The notes: generated from the letters alone by a model not told the origin. 64,000 bases of DNA from Peptostreptococcus anaerobius VPI 4330 = DSM 2949 (GCF_000381525.1 NZ_KB906613.1:1-64000); one strand, 5' to 3'. Positions 27,165 through 35,708 are shown, counted from the first letter of the stretch. Program-made: numbers and translations.

Positions 27165-28902
27165 TTGTAACCCTCCAATCATTCGCACTCTTGTAAAGAT
27201 TTAATAGTCTACTGTACAAGCCATTCTTGTCCATTAATTCCTTGTTGTTACCTCTTTCAATGACTTGTCCATTTTCTAATACAAGTATTTCATCGACATA
27301 TTGTATACTTGTAAGTCTATGGGCTATCATTATAACAGTCTTATCTTCCATAAGGTTCTTAAAGGCCTTTTGTAATTCATGCTCATTATCAGCATCTATG
27401 CCAGCACTAGCCTCATCCATTATAACTATCTTAGATTTCTTGAGAATTGCCCTGGCTATAGCTATCCTCTGTTTTTCTCCACCAGACAGATAGACCCCCT
27501 TGGAACCGATTACCGTATCAGCCCCATCTTTTAGTTTGTTTACAATATCCATACAACCAGCCTTTTTCATGGCATCGAATACTTCCTCTCTGCTGGCATT
27601 CTTATCTCCAATAGCCACATTTTCATAGATAGACTTTTTAAACAGCTTGCTATCTTGAAATACAAAAGATACAGCACCTATTATGGCTTCCTTGCTATAG
27701 TCTTCTATAGGGTATCCACCTATTTTTATAGACCCTGAGTCAACTTTATAAAATCCTGACAAAAGCTTAGCTATGGTTGACTTTCCAGATCCTGAGTGAC
27801 CAACTAGAGAATAAGACCTATTCTCTTCTAAAGAAAAAGATAGTTTATCAAGGACCTTGTTGTCTTTATATGAAAATGTAACATTATCAAACTCTATATT
27901 ATAGTTGTCAAACTTGTCTCTCTTACCATAAGAAAGCTTGTCCTTTTGCATATCACTATAAAGTTGTTCCAAACTATCAACAGCATACTTTGCATTGAAA
28001 ATATTCATGCTAGCCCACATAATCTTCATAAACGAAACCATGATGACGCCACTCAAAAATAAGACCATTATCAACTCGACTGCTATTGTGTTCGGCTCAT
28101 TAATACCTGTCAAAAAGAAAGAAAGCGGTATACTTATAATGGCCACAAGACCTAGAAAAATCCACTGATATACAACATATGACTTTTTACAGCTAAGTGT
28201 ATAATTGTAGGCATACTTAGAATAATCCATTATAGCATTATATAGGGACCTAAATGATTCAAGTCTTGTACCAAATATCTTGACCACCTGCATACCCCTG
28301 ATGTATTCGACTGTTTCAGAACTCAGTCTATCCAAAGAAGACTGGTATAGTTTCATAAACTCACCATTTCCCATCATGCCCTTTAGTATTACAGCACACA
28401 GTACAGTCAGTATCAATATCACCGCACCAACACGTAGACCAATTACAAATGAAAGAACCAAAGATAAAACTGGTACCAAAAATGCTTGTGAATTATCAGG
28501 TAACATATGGGCCACTGCTGTATGAGTTTTTGCAGCATTGTCATCAATAGTTTTTCTAATATATCCTGATGAATTTATATCGAAAAACCTAAAACTAGAA
28601 TCAATTAGTCCATCTATACCCCTCTTTCTCAAATTAGTCTCCAAACGAAATGCAAACTTATGAGATATATATCCAGAGGCACAATAAAGTAGAGCACTAA
28701 TCGTCAAATAAAAAACTATCTTAAATGCAAATAAACTAGCATTTTCATAGTTAGACCTTATTACTAGCTCTCTCAAAAATAAGTAAATCAAATAATATCC
28801 ATATACCATAAGTACTGACGATATACCTGATACTACCATTGATAAGTAGGCAAGCCCCTTGTAATCAGGTATATACTTAAAAAGCTTTTTATATACTTCC
28901 AT
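27157..28902 (-). CDS. ABC transporter, fused membrane-ATPase half (first of pair)
   Basis: 581-residue half-transporter with a six-helix membrane domain and a C-terminal ATPase: Walker A GHSGSGKST, signature LSGGEKQRIAIARA and Walker B VIMDEASAGID. Both members of the pair keep intact catalytic residues. The start is placed at the ATG at 28902, seven bases after GGGAG; an ATG six codons upstream has no such site. It overlaps the end of the TetR gene by 14 bases, so regulator and transporter are one operon. Substrate unknown; import of an iron chelate is suggested by the arrangement only. Confidence 0.9.
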   Translation of the reverse strand: MEVYKKLFKYIPDYKGLAYLSMVVSGISSVLMVYGYYLIYLFLRELVIRSNYENASLFAFKIVFYLTISALLYCASGYISHKFAFRLETNLRKRGIDGLIDSSFRFFDINSSGYIRKTIDDNAAKTHTAVAHMLPDNSQAFLVPVLSLVLSFVIGLRVGAVILILTVLCAVILKGMMGNGEFMKLYQSSLDRLSSETVEYIRGMQVVKIFGTRLESFRSLYNAIMDYSKYAYNYTLSCKKSYVVYQWIFLGLVAIISIPLSFFLTGINEPNTIAVELIMVLFLSGVIMVSFMKIMWASMNIFNAKYAVDSLEQLYSDMQKDKLSYGKRDKFDNYNIEFDNVTFSYKDNKVLDKLSFSLEENRSYSLVGHSGSGKSTIAKLLSGFYKVDSGSIKIGGYPIEDYSKEAIIGAVSFVFQDSKLFKKSIYENVAIGDKNASREEVFDAMKKAGCMDIVNKLKDGADTVIGSKGVYLSGGEKQRIAIARAILKKSKIVIMDEASAGIDADNEHELQKAFKNLMEDKTVIMIAHRLTSIQYVDEILVLENGQVIERGNNKELMDKNGLYSRLLNLYKSANDWRVTND

Positions 28903-29497
28903 CTCCAATCTCCCTTTCATTTTTAAATATAGAAATTAACATTTCTTCAAACAAATACCTGTTTTTCCTAAAATTATCCCTTGCACCCAATATATCTGAA
29001 GCGAGTATGATAGCATTTATTAGGTTAGTGCATAAGTCAAAGGTGGATTTATTGAGCAGACTTCCAGAAATACTAGTATCCATCAACTTAAATCTATTAT
29101 TTGTTTGCATTTTAAGATCTTCAAATACTTCTTCCAACTTAGGATTTCTTTTTTTCTCTATTAAAAATTCTACATATAAAGGCATATAGGGATTGTCATC
29201 TAGCATTTTATCAACCATCTGCTTGGCCATAAATTCTACCTCACAGCCCTTCTCACACTCACCAATATGTTCATGTATTATCTTATCCCTGTAGTCAATC
29301 CCCGCTACCATCAAATCCTTAAATATGTCCAAAGTATTCTTGTAATAATGATATACACCCCCTTTTGACATAGTCGTTCCAGCTATTACATCTTCCATAG
29401 TCATATTTGAGAATCCCTTCTCAGTAATTAGCCTTGTAGCCGACTGCATAATTTCATTTTTTCTTTCCTCAATACTAAGTCTTTTTACAGCACACAT
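28889..29497 (-). CDS. TetR-family repressor of the transporter operon
   Basis: 202-residue regulator with an N-terminal helix-turn-helix (about 8-55; ITEKGFSNMTMEDVIAG followed by SKGGVYHYYKN) and a variable ligand-binding C-terminal domain. The start is placed at the ATG at 29497 with AAGGAGGG just upstream. The open frame reaches 29605, but that extension would cross the operator and promoter. A perfect palindrome lies immediately upstream and it is the first gene of the operon, so it very likely represses itself and the five transport genes. The inducer is probably the transported molecule or a related one. Confidence 0.93.
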   Translation of the reverse strand: MCAVKRLSIEERKNEIMQSATRLITEKGFSNMTMEDVIAGTTMSKGGVYHYYKNTLDIFKDLMVAGIDYRDKIIHEHIGECEKGCEVEFMAKQMVDKMLDDNPYMPLYVEFLIEKKRNPKLEEVFEDLKMQTNNRFKLMDTSISGSLLNKSTFDLCTNLINAIILASDILGARDNFRKNRYLFEEMLISIFKNEREIGDGSI

Positions 29498-29507
29498 AAA
29501 CCCTCCT

Positions 29508-29563
29508 TTTATCGACGTCTCCGTCGATAAAGTTATTATATACCTAATTTCATAAAATAACAA
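29508..29563 (-). promoter_or_regulatory. Promoter and TetR operator of the transporter operon
   Basis: On the minus strand TTGTTA (29563-29558), a 17-base spacer, then TATAAT (29540-29535). Three bases after the -10 begins a perfect palindrome, TTTATCGACG / CGTCGATAAA with four bases between (29508-29531). It covers the start site and ends just before the ribosome binding site. This is the classic layout for self-repression by a TetR protein. Confidence 0.88.
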
Positions 29564-29616
29564 TACTTTTTTGATATAAATTATCATTATCTTTTTCGAA
29601 CTCATATCAATTAATC

Positions 29617-29645
29617 CAAAAAAGAGGAAGCATCACTGCTTCCTC
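29617..29645 (-). terminator. Rho-independent terminator after ridA
   Basis: On the minus strand GAGGAAGC (29645-29638) pairs with GCTTCCTC (29631-29624), followed by six T. It lies 37 bases past the ridA stop. Confidence 0.9.
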
Positions 29646-29681
29646 AAATATTATCTTTAAAATTGTTATTATAGTTTCAAA

Positions 29682-30056
29682 TTATAAAACTACAAGTACT
29701 TCTACTTCTACTCTAGCTCCCTTTGGAAGTTCCTTAACAGCTACGCAAGATCTAGCTGGCTTGTGGTCGCCAAAGTATTCAGCGTATACTTCATTTATAG
29801 CACCGAAATCAGCCATATCAACTATAAATACAGTAGTCTTTACAACGTTGCTGAATGTAGCACCAGCTTCTGTTAATACTGCCTTTACGTTTTCTAAAGA
29901 CTGCTTTGCCTGAGCCTTTATATCTCCCTCTACTATTTCACCAGTTTCTGGTACTAGTGGTATCTGACCTGAACAATATACTACGTTTCCTGCCTTTATT
30001 GCCTGTGAATATGGTCCAACTGCTGCTGGAGCCTTTGATGTGAATACTACTTCCAT
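29682..30056 (-). CDS. ridA: RidA family enamine/imine deaminase
   Basis: Hydrolyses reactive 2-aminoacrylate and 2-aminocrotonate made by PLP enzymes such as threonine dehydratase. The 124-residue protein has the family patterns AVGPYSQAI near residue 11, CSGQIPL near 28 and the key Arg in PARSCV near 100, with an acidic residue near the C-terminus (VEVEV). It lies just after the threonine dehydratase gene, whose product it detoxifies. A TATAAT about 75 bases upstream may give it a separate promoter as well. AGGAGG precedes the ATG. Confidence 0.96.
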   Translation of the reverse strand: MEVVFTSKAPAAVGPYSQAIKAGNVVYCSGQIPLVPETGEIVEGDIKAQAKQSLENVKAVLTEAGATFSNVVKTTVFIVDMADFGAINEVYAEYFGDHKPARSCVAVKELPKGARVEVEVLVVL

Positions 30057-30127
30057 TTTAATTCCTCCTATTAATTATTACCTTTTTTTTAGTTATAGAG
30101 TCTCATATATAACTCTACATCTCGTAT

Positions 30128-30133
30128 ATTATA
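30128..30133 (-). promoter_or_regulatory. Possible -10 element upstream of ridA
   Basis: TATAAT on the minus strand in the 116-base gap between threonine dehydratase and ridA. No good -35 element lies at the proper distance, so this is weak. Confidence 0.3.
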
Positions 30134-30172
30134 CCATAAATTTGTCATCAATTAGCTAATTTTATATATTTT

Positions 30173-31390
30173 TTACAGGAATTCTACTCTTATTCCAGCT
30201 TCTATAAAGGCTGACTTCATCTTATTTACCATCTCAAATCCCTGTGTCTCTATTGTAGCTTCTACTGTCTGCTGCTTTATATACTTTCCTGATGCAAGCT
30301 TATCCTGGTTGATTGTAAGGACATTACCTCCATACTTAGCAACAATTGACATCATGTTAGCAAGTGAACCTGGAACGTCTGGTAATTCTGCAACTATACT
30401 GATTCTTCTTCCCTGCTGCTTTAGGGCCACGCTCATTATTCTATAAAGTGTATTTATGTCTATATTACCACCAGATACTACGCATACTACGTTTTCACCT
30501 TCAGCTGGCTGGTATTTTCCAGACAATAAAGCTGCTGTACTTACTGCACCAGCACCCTCTGATACTATCTTCTGATTTTCCATCATATATAATATAGCCT
30601 CTGCTACCTCTTCTTCAGTAACAGTAACTACAGAATCAACGTTTTTCTTTATTATATCAAATGTAAGACTTCCTGGAGTTCTAACAGCTATACCATCAGC
30701 TATAGTTGTATCGTTAAAAGCTGTTGTCACCTTACCATTAGCCATAGACACCTTCATTGATGGTACGTTACAAGTCTGAACACCAACTACCTTTATATTA
30801 GGGTTTAGGGCCTTTAAAGCAGTAGATATACCAGCTATGATACCGCCGCCACCTATTGGCACTAGTACAGTATCAACCTTGCCTTCGCTCTGCTCAAATA
30901 TTTCTAGACCTATTGTTCCCTGTCCAGCGATTACATACTTATCATCAAATGGATGCAAGAATGTTGCTCCAGTTTCCTTCTGAAGTTTTACTGCCTTTTC
31001 ATAGGCGTCATCATAGACCTGACCTTCTAGTACTACTTCTGCTCCATAAGACTTAGTAGCTGCTACCTTTGATACTGGTGCATTGGCTGGCATACATATT
31101 GTAGCCTTTATGCCTGCATTCTTAGCTCCCATGGCAACACCCTGAGCATGATTGCCAGCAGAAGATGCTATTACTCCACACGCCTTTTCTTCTTCAGTAA
31201 GGTGAGCAATCTTGTTGTACGCCCCTCTTAACTTGAATGATCCAGTCCTCTGAAGATTTTCACACTTATAGAAAACTCTAGCTCCTGTCTTTTCAGATAG
31301 CCTAACGTTTTCCAATAGATCGGTCTTAAGTGCTACTTCCTTGATAATCTCTCTTGCTTCCTTTACGTCTTCCAATGTTACTCTTTCCAT
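30173..31390 (-). CDS. ilvA: Threonine ammonia-lyase (threonine dehydratase) with ACT domain
   Basis: PLP enzyme converting threonine to 2-oxobutanoate and ammonia. The PLP lysine is in SFKLRGAYNK near residue 50; the phosphate-binding glycine loop is GGGGIIAG near 172. A single C-terminal ACT-like domain (about 325-405, RRISIVAELPDVPG) makes it the roughly 400-residue class often named tdcB or ilvA. The start is placed at the ATG at 31390 with AAGGAG upstream; the open frame continues 14 codons further without one. Followed by ridA. Whether it is catabolic or feeds isoleucine synthesis cannot be told from the window. Confidence 0.93.
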   Translation of the reverse strand: MERVTLEDVKEAREIIKEVALKTDLLENVRLSEKTGARVFYKCENLQRTGSFKLRGAYNKIAHLTEEEKACGVIASSAGNHAQGVAMGAKNAGIKATICMPANAPVSKVAATKSYGAEVVLEGQVYDDAYEKAVKLQKETGATFLHPFDDKYVIAGQGTIGLEIFEQSEGKVDTVLVPIGGGGIIAGISTALKALNPNIKVVGVQTCNVPSMKVSMANGKVTTAFNDTTIADGIAVRTPGSLTFDIIKKNVDSVVTVTEEEVAEAILYMMENQKIVSEGAGAVSTAALLSGKYQPAEGENVVCVVSGGNIDINTLYRIMSVALKQQGRRISIVAELPDVPGSLANMMSIVAKYGGNVLTINQDKLASGKYIKQQTVEATIETQGFEMVNKMKSAFIEAGIRVEFL

Positions 31391-31547
31391 AAGTTTTCTC
31401 CTTTTCGAGAGCCTACAAATACCCTCTATCACAAATTAGTTTTTTATAGAGTTCTACAAACACCCCAATCGCAAAGTTTTTCCTATACAAATAAATCATT
31501 TATTTAGAAACAATTTTGCCAGTTTACATAAAATGTTTTTGTAATAG

Positions 31548-31590
31548 CAAAACCCCACAGTCTTATATTAATACTCTGGGGTCTTTTTTT
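31548..31590. terminator. Rho-independent terminator between yhbY and threonine dehydratase, both directions
   Basis: ACCCCACAG (31552-31560) pairs with CTCTGGGGT (31574-31582) with one mismatch. On the plus strand it is followed by seven T after a C; on the minus strand by TTTT. The minus strand use would end the rplU-obgE-yhbY transcription unit. Confidence 0.75.
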
Positions 31591-31693
31591 CAATAGTAAT
31601 TTTATTATTTTTTTGTCATTCTATAAAGTTATAATTTTAATATTTATCTGAAAACTGTGACATAAGATTAAATTATAACCCTCTATTGTAGAA

Positions 31694-32098
31694 TTACTTT
31701 TTTTTGCTAGGTCTTTTCTTTGACTTTGCTATCAGCTCATTAACTTCTTTTTTGCTTAGTCTCTTTGATACTGGAGTTCTCTTGTCCTTAGCCTTGGCCT
31801 GCTCATGGCCTGGAAATACTATTACAGGCTTTTCGTTGTTTCTCTTGTATATAGTAAACTTATTACCTATAGCCTGAACAAACTCAGCTCTTATAGCCTC
31901 ACAAACGTGGTTGGCAGCCTCTTTGGCGTCTATACCACAGTTATCTAATATTGTAACTTTGACAATCTCTCTAGCCCTTAATTGGTCATCTAACTGGTCC
32001 AAAAATTCCTTTGATATACCGTCTTTACCTATCTGGTTAGTTGACTTTATACCATTAGCAAGTGACTTTAAATATGATCTCTTTTTGCCGTTTAACAT
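31694..32098 (-). CDS. yhbY: YhbY-type CRM-domain RNA-binding protein
   Basis: Ribosome-assembly associated protein of the CRM fold. The 134 residues hold the CRM domain (about 1-97: NGKKRSYLKSLANGI, IGKDGIS as the conserved GxxG-like region, and IYKRN) and a basic C-terminal tail ending in KKRPSKKK that goes beyond the usual 97-residue form. AAAGGA precedes the ATG. It follows obgE, another ribosome assembly factor, by 115 bases. Confidence 0.93.
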   Translation of the reverse strand: MLNGKKRSYLKSLANGIKSTNQIGKDGISKEFLDQLDDQLRAREIVKVTILDNCGIDAKEAANHVCEAIRAEFVQAIGNKFTIYKRNNEKPVIVFPGHEQAKAKDKRTPVSKRLSKKEVNELIAKSKKRPSKKK

Positions 32099-32213
32099 AT
32101 TTTTCCTTTCTATATTTCTATAACATATATCCTGTATGATCTATCAATACTTATTCTCGTCTTATCTATACTTGATTTCAATTTATATTAGAGTGGATTT
32201 TTCACACTAAATC

Positions 32214-33494
32214 TTACTCGTAGTATTCAAATTCAAGCTCGTATATCTTGACAGTATTACCTTCATCAATTCCTGCTTCTTTTAACATCTCAAATACGCC
32301 CTTAGCTTCCATCTGGTTCTGGAAGTACTGTAGTGATTCCATATCATCGAAGTTAACAGAATACATGATTCTTCTAAGCTCCTTACCTGTCACAACATAC
32401 ACACCATTTTCATCTACATTTACCTTTAGACCTTCTTCTTCAGTTGTATCAAGTTCTGGTGTATATATCTCATCTTCACTTATAAGCTCTATATCCTCTA
32501 CTTCAGATAGTAGCTGTGTTACCTTGTCTATTACCGAATCAACACCGTCTCTAGTAGCAACAGAAGTCTTAAATACTGGATATCCCTTTTCTTCCATGGT
32601 CTTTTTGAAGTTCTCATATACAGAATCGTCATACAGTAGGTCAGACTTGTTGGCAAGTATAACCTGTGGTCTTGTAGACAACTTCTCATTGTACAACTTT
32701 AACTCTTCATTTATCTTGTTAAAGTCGTCTATAGGATCTCTACCCTCTATACCTGAGATATCCACTATATGGATTAGGACCTTAGTCCTCTCAACGTGTC
32801 TTAAAAAGTCATGACCCAATCCAACACCATCTGCAGCTCCTTCAATTATACCTGGTATATCAGCCATTACAAATGACTCTCCAAACCTAGTCTTTACAAC
32901 TCCAAGGTTTGGTGTAAGCGTTGTGAAGTGGTAGTTGGCTATCTTTGGCTTGGCTGAAGTTACAACAGATAAGAAGGTTGACTTACCAACATTAGGGAAG
33001 CCTACTAGCCCCACATCAGCTATCATCTTAAGTTCTAGAATTATCCATCTTTCTTCTCCATCTGTGCCTGATTTTGCAAATGCAGGCGCCTGTCTTACAG
33101 CGTTGGCAAAGTTCTGGTTTCCCCTACCGCCAAAGCCACCCTTGGCAACAACAGCAGTATCTCCGTGCTTTTTAAGGTCTGCAATAACTAGTCCTGTAGC
33201 CTCATCCTTGACAATAGTACCCTCTGGAACCTTTAGGACCAAGTCTTCACCATTCTTACCCGACCTATGTCTCTTAGCCCCATCTTCACCGTGCTGGGCC
33301 GTATACTTCTTCTTGTACTTAAAGTCCATCAAAGTTCTAAGTCCATTGTCAGCTTCGATGATGATAGATGCACCCTTACCACCATCACCACCGTCTGGAC
33401 CTCCAGCTGGAACATACTTCTCTCTTCTAAATGAGACAGAACCATTTCCACCGTTTCCAGCCTTAACAAATATTCTAGCCTTGTCTATAAACAT
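32214..33494 (-). CDS. obgE: GTPase Obg, ribosome assembly factor
   Basis: Binds the 50S precursor and couples assembly to GTP and ppGpp levels. The 426 residues contain the glycine-rich Obg domain (1-158), the G domain with GFPNVGKST (near 165), DIPGIIEGA, NKSDL, and a C-terminal OCT domain (about 345-426). The start is placed at the ATG at 33494, with AGGAGGG upstream; the open frame runs 16 codons further without a site. It follows rpmA, as usual. Confidence 0.96.
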   Translation of the reverse strand: MFIDKARIFVKAGNGGNGSVSFRREKYVPAGGPDGGDGGKGASIIIEADNGLRTLMDFKYKKKYTAQHGEDGAKRHRSGKNGEDLVLKVPEGTIVKDEATGLVIADLKKHGDTAVVAKGGFGGRGNQNFANAVRQAPAFAKSGTDGEERWIILELKMIADVGLVGFPNVGKSTFLSVVTSAKPKIANYHFTTLTPNLGVVKTRFGESFVMADIPGIIEGAADGVGLGHDFLRHVERTKVLIHIVDISGIEGRDPIDDFNKINEELKLYNEKLSTRPQVILANKSDLLYDDSVYENFKKTMEEKGYPVFKTSVATRDGVDSVIDKVTQLLSEVEDIELISEDEIYTPELDTTEEEGLKVNVDENGVYVVTGKELRRIMYSVNFDDMESLQYFQNQMEAKGVFEMLKEAGIDEGNTVKIYELEFEYYE

Positions 33495-33576
33495 ATTATC
33501 CCTCCTTTTCTCATATAATATTCTTACAATATATTTTATCACTTAACCTAGTTATCACACTAGATATTAATTATCT

Positions 33577-33610
33577 AAAAAATTAGAGCTATCAAACTTG
33601 ATAGCTCTAA
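33577..33610 (-). terminator. Rho-independent terminator after rpmA
   Basis: On the minus strand TTAGAGCTATCA (33610-33599) pairs perfectly with TGATAGCTCTAA (33594-33583), followed by six T. It sits seven bases after the rpmA stop, so obgE would need read-through or its own promoter. Confidence 0.93.
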
Positions 33611-33617
33611 GAATGTA

Positions 33618-33908
33618 TTATTCAGCGATTTCTACTGGATATATACTTACTTTCTTTCTCTTCTTGTCTAATCTTTCAAACTTAACTTTTCCATCAACAA
33701 GTGCAAATAAAGTGTCATCTCCACCCTTACCTACATTTGTTCCTGGATGGATCTTAGTTCCTCTCTGTCTAACGATGATAGATCCAGCAGTTACAACCTG
33801 ACCGTCAAATCTCTTAACACCAAGTCTCTTTGATATAGAATCTCTACCATTCTTAGAAGAACCTACTCCCTTCTTAGATGCAAGAAGCTGTAAATTCATT
33901 TTTAACAT
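33618..33908 (-). CDS. rpmA: Ribosomal protein L27, with Prp-cleaved N-terminal extension
   Basis: Large-subunit protein near the peptidyl transferase centre. The 96 residues begin [14 protein letters not shown]; Firmicutes L27 carries such a leader, cut off by the protease Prp after the small residues before KKG. The mature protein has the [13 protein letters not shown] and [11 protein letters not shown] patterns. The prp gene lies immediately upstream. GGGGGTG precedes the ATG. Confidence 0.97.
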   Translation of the reverse strand: MLKMNLQLLASKKGVGSSKNGRDSISKRLGVKRFDGQVVTAGSIIVRQRGTKIHPGTNVGKGGDDTLFALVDGKVKFERLDKKRKKVSIYPVEIAE

Positions 33909-33921
33909 CTGGAGTCACCCC

Positions 33922-34239
33922 CTACTTCTCAAATATTTTTATATTCTTTGGATATTCTTTGCGTATTTCATCTAAGGCAAGTCTTAAATGCTGCAAAAGT
34001 AGCTGGGCCTTGTCAATGTCTTTTTCCTCGACCATACAGCCGATAGAACCTTCTTTGGCATGGACCTTATTAAAACCAACCTTCTGTAGGCTATCTAATG
34101 AGTTGATAACTGCAAGTGTATTGCTAGTCACAGCTGAACAGACTATGTCGTATCCAAATTCGCCATATTCTGCGTGGCCTTTTAACTCAAAGCCCTTGAT
34201 CTTAAATTCGTCATTATAAAAAAATGTTACTTTAATCAT
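33922..34239 (-). CDS. prp: Ribosomal-processing cysteine protease Prp
   Basis: Removes the N-terminal leader of L27, an essential step in Staphylococcus aureus. The 105-residue protein has the catalytic His in GHAEYGEFG (near 21) and Cys in DIVCSAVT (near 33), as in YsxB. No clear ribosome binding site is visible before the ATG. It starts eight bases after the rplU stop, so it is probably translated by coupling. Order rplU-prp-rpmA is conserved. Confidence 0.95.
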   Translation of the reverse strand: MIKVTFFYNDEFKIKGFELKGHAEYGEFGYDIVCSAVTSNTLAVINSLDSLQKVGFNKVHAKEGSIGCMVEEKDIDKAQLLLQHLRLALDEIRKEYPKNIKIFEK

Positions 34240-34247
34240 AATAGATA

Positions 34248-34556
34248 TTAAGCGTTTATCTTTTCAATAACTATCTTAGTATATAGCTGACGATGACCGT
34301 TCTTTCTTCTATAGTCCTTCTTTGGCTTGTACTTGTAAACGATAACTTTCTTACCCTTACCCTGTTCAACTACTTTAGCCTGAACAGAAGCACCTTCAAC
34401 TACAGGAGAACCAATCTTTAGTTCGCCGTCATTTACTGCTAATACTTCAGTTAAAGTAACAACATCGCCTTCGTTAGCTTCTAGCTTTTCAACGAAAAGA
34501 ACATCACCTTCAGAAACCTTATACTGCTTTCCTCCAGTCTTTACTATAGCGTACAT
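34248..34556 (-). CDS. rplU: Ribosomal protein L21
   Basis: 102-residue 23S rRNA-binding protein of the large subunit. It begins [14 protein letters not shown] and carries [15 protein letters not shown] near the C-terminus, both family hallmarks. AAGGAGG precedes the ATG. First gene of rplU-prp-rpmA, behind a structured leader and a strong promoter. Confidence 0.97.
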   Translation of the reverse strand: MYAIVKTGGKQYKVSEGDVLFVEKLEANEGDVVTLTEVLAVNDGELKIGSPVVEGASVQAKVVEQGKGKKVIVYKYKPKKDYRRKNGHRQLYTKIVIEKINA

Positions 34557-34565
34557 ATATACACC

Positions 34566-34662
34566 TCCTTGTTCTTATACTCGCCGGATGAGGTACCAGT
34601 AAAACTGAGTTTTGTGCCAAGCACTGCCGAAGCGTGCGGCCACCTTTACCGTGCGGCAATTA
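34566..34662 (-). ncRNA. L21 leader (autoregulatory 5' UTR)
   Basis: Unlike its AT-rich surroundings, this stretch is GC-rich and can fold strongly. On the minus strand it holds TGCCGCACGG, CCGCACGCTTCGGC, CTTGGCACAAAACTC and a final GGTACCTCATCCGGCGAG. These resemble the L21 leader upstream of Firmicutes rplU genes, thought to be bound by a ribosomal protein. It fills the space between the promoter start site and the rplU ribosome binding site. A covariance model search would decide. Confidence 0.75.
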
Positions 34663-34669
34663 CTCATAT

Positions 34670-34698
34670 ATTATATAAAATATATGTAACAAAGTCAA
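34670..34698 (-). promoter_or_regulatory. Strong sigma-A promoter of the rplU-prp-rpmA operon
   Basis: On the minus strand TTGACT (34698-34693), a 17-base spacer, then TATAAT (34675-34670). The predicted start site coincides with the beginning of the L21 leader. Confidence 0.9.
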
Positions 34699-34717
34699 GA
34701 CAAAAATTTGAAATATC

Positions 34718-35587
34718 CTATTTTATGTCCAAGTTTTTTCTTATTTTCTTTATAGCATTTTTCTTTATCTTTCCCACAGCTGTATTTGAGCAACCTAATT
34801 CCTGTGCTATGGAAACCTGGGTCCTATCCTTTATATAGAGATTTTCCAAGATATACCTTTCCTTATCTGATAGTTTTTTTATTTGGTTAAGTATCTCCCT
34901 GTATAACATCCGTTTTTCAAATTTACTCTCATAGTCTTCTACCAATTGCTTTTTATATTTATATAATATCTGTTCCTCTGCTTCTATTTCACCGTCACAA
35001 GTGTAGGTATACATGGCATTCCTTATTTTTACAGCCAAAATACTCTTAGATATCTTTTCCTTGGTAACGTATAGTTTTTCAGAAAGCTCTTCTAAGAGTT
35101 CGTCACTTAAATTCCCATCATATTCATATAGAGAACTAGAACACTTGGAATATATTGAACTAGCCTCCCTGGACACCGATAATCCACCGTAGTCCCTAAA
35201 ATCATTTTTTATACTGTATTTAACATTGTGGGCCAGGTATGTATCAAACTTAATCCCATCCCTAAAATCAAATTTTTTAACAGCATTCAAAAGACCTATC
35301 ATGCCGGATTGGAACAAGTCTTCTTGGTCTAATCCCCTTTTTTTGTAGGCCATTATCTCATAATCATTTTTTATTATACCCTTTACATACTTGGACTTTT
35401 TTTCGATTACCTTATTCAATGCAACAAGATCCCCCTCTTTTGCACTCTTTACCAATTTCCTATCAGCCAACTCTCTCTTATCCCCCATGTCACACCCAAG
35501 GTCACTTATTTGACAATTACGGCAAATCATACTCTTTGATTGACAGGTAAACTTAATAAAATCTTCATCAAATTCTTTCTTAGTCAT
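34718..35587 (-). CDS. Sigma-70 family factor with N-terminal cysteine cluster
   Basis: Predicted alternative sigma factor, 289 residues. Region 2 (about 80-150) has EDLFQSGMIGLLNAVKKFD, the helix for -10 recognition and core binding. Region 4 (about 235-289) has the -35 recognising helix-turn-helix (TQVSIAQELGCSNTAVGKI). The middle resembles region 3 of SigB/SigF/SigG types. The first 35 residues carry four cysteines, C15-x6-C22-x2-C25-x6-C32, which could bind zinc or an iron-sulfur cluster. The start is placed at the ATG at 35587, 11 bases after AGGAGG. No anti-sigma gene adjoins it. What it controls is unknown. Confidence 0.85.
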   Translation of the reverse strand: MTKKEFDEDFIKFTCQSKSMICRNCQISDLGCDMGDKRELADRKLVKSAKEGDLVALNKVIEKKSKYVKGIIKNDYEIMAYKKRGLDQEDLFQSGMIGLLNAVKKFDFRDGIKFDTYLAHNVKYSIKNDFRDYGGLSVSREASSIYSKCSSSLYEYDGNLSDELLEELSEKLYVTKEKISKSILAVKIRNAMYTYTCDGEIEAEEQILYKYKKQLVEDYESKFEKRMLYREILNQIKKLSDKERYILENLYIKDRTQVSIAQELGCSNTAVGKIKKNAIKKIRKNLDIK

Positions 35588-35682
35588 AATACACCCGACC
35601 TCCTTATACAATTTATTATATAAATTCATATTGCCATTTGGGTATACTTTTGTAACCGTAATAAAATATTTTTTTATGTTCT

Positions 35683-35708
35683 AATTTAATAAATACATTT
35701 ATTAAATT
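35683..35708. promoter_or_regulatory. 26-bp palindrome upstream of the sigma factor gene
   Basis: AATTTAATAAAT and ATTTATTAAATT, exact inverted copies with two bases between, lie about 95 bases before the sigma factor start. It may be an operator. A possible -35 (TTGAAA) lies just upstream on the minus strand. Elsewhere in the gap 35588-35941 there is a hairpin at 35749-35774 (GGCG and CGCC around seven T on the plus strand) of unclear use; the remainder is AT-rich without features I can name. Confidence 0.5.

Noticed and set aside
29498-29605. N-terminal extension of the TetR protein
   Set aside because: It would translate through the promoter and operator, and the ATG at 29497 has a strong ribosome binding site.
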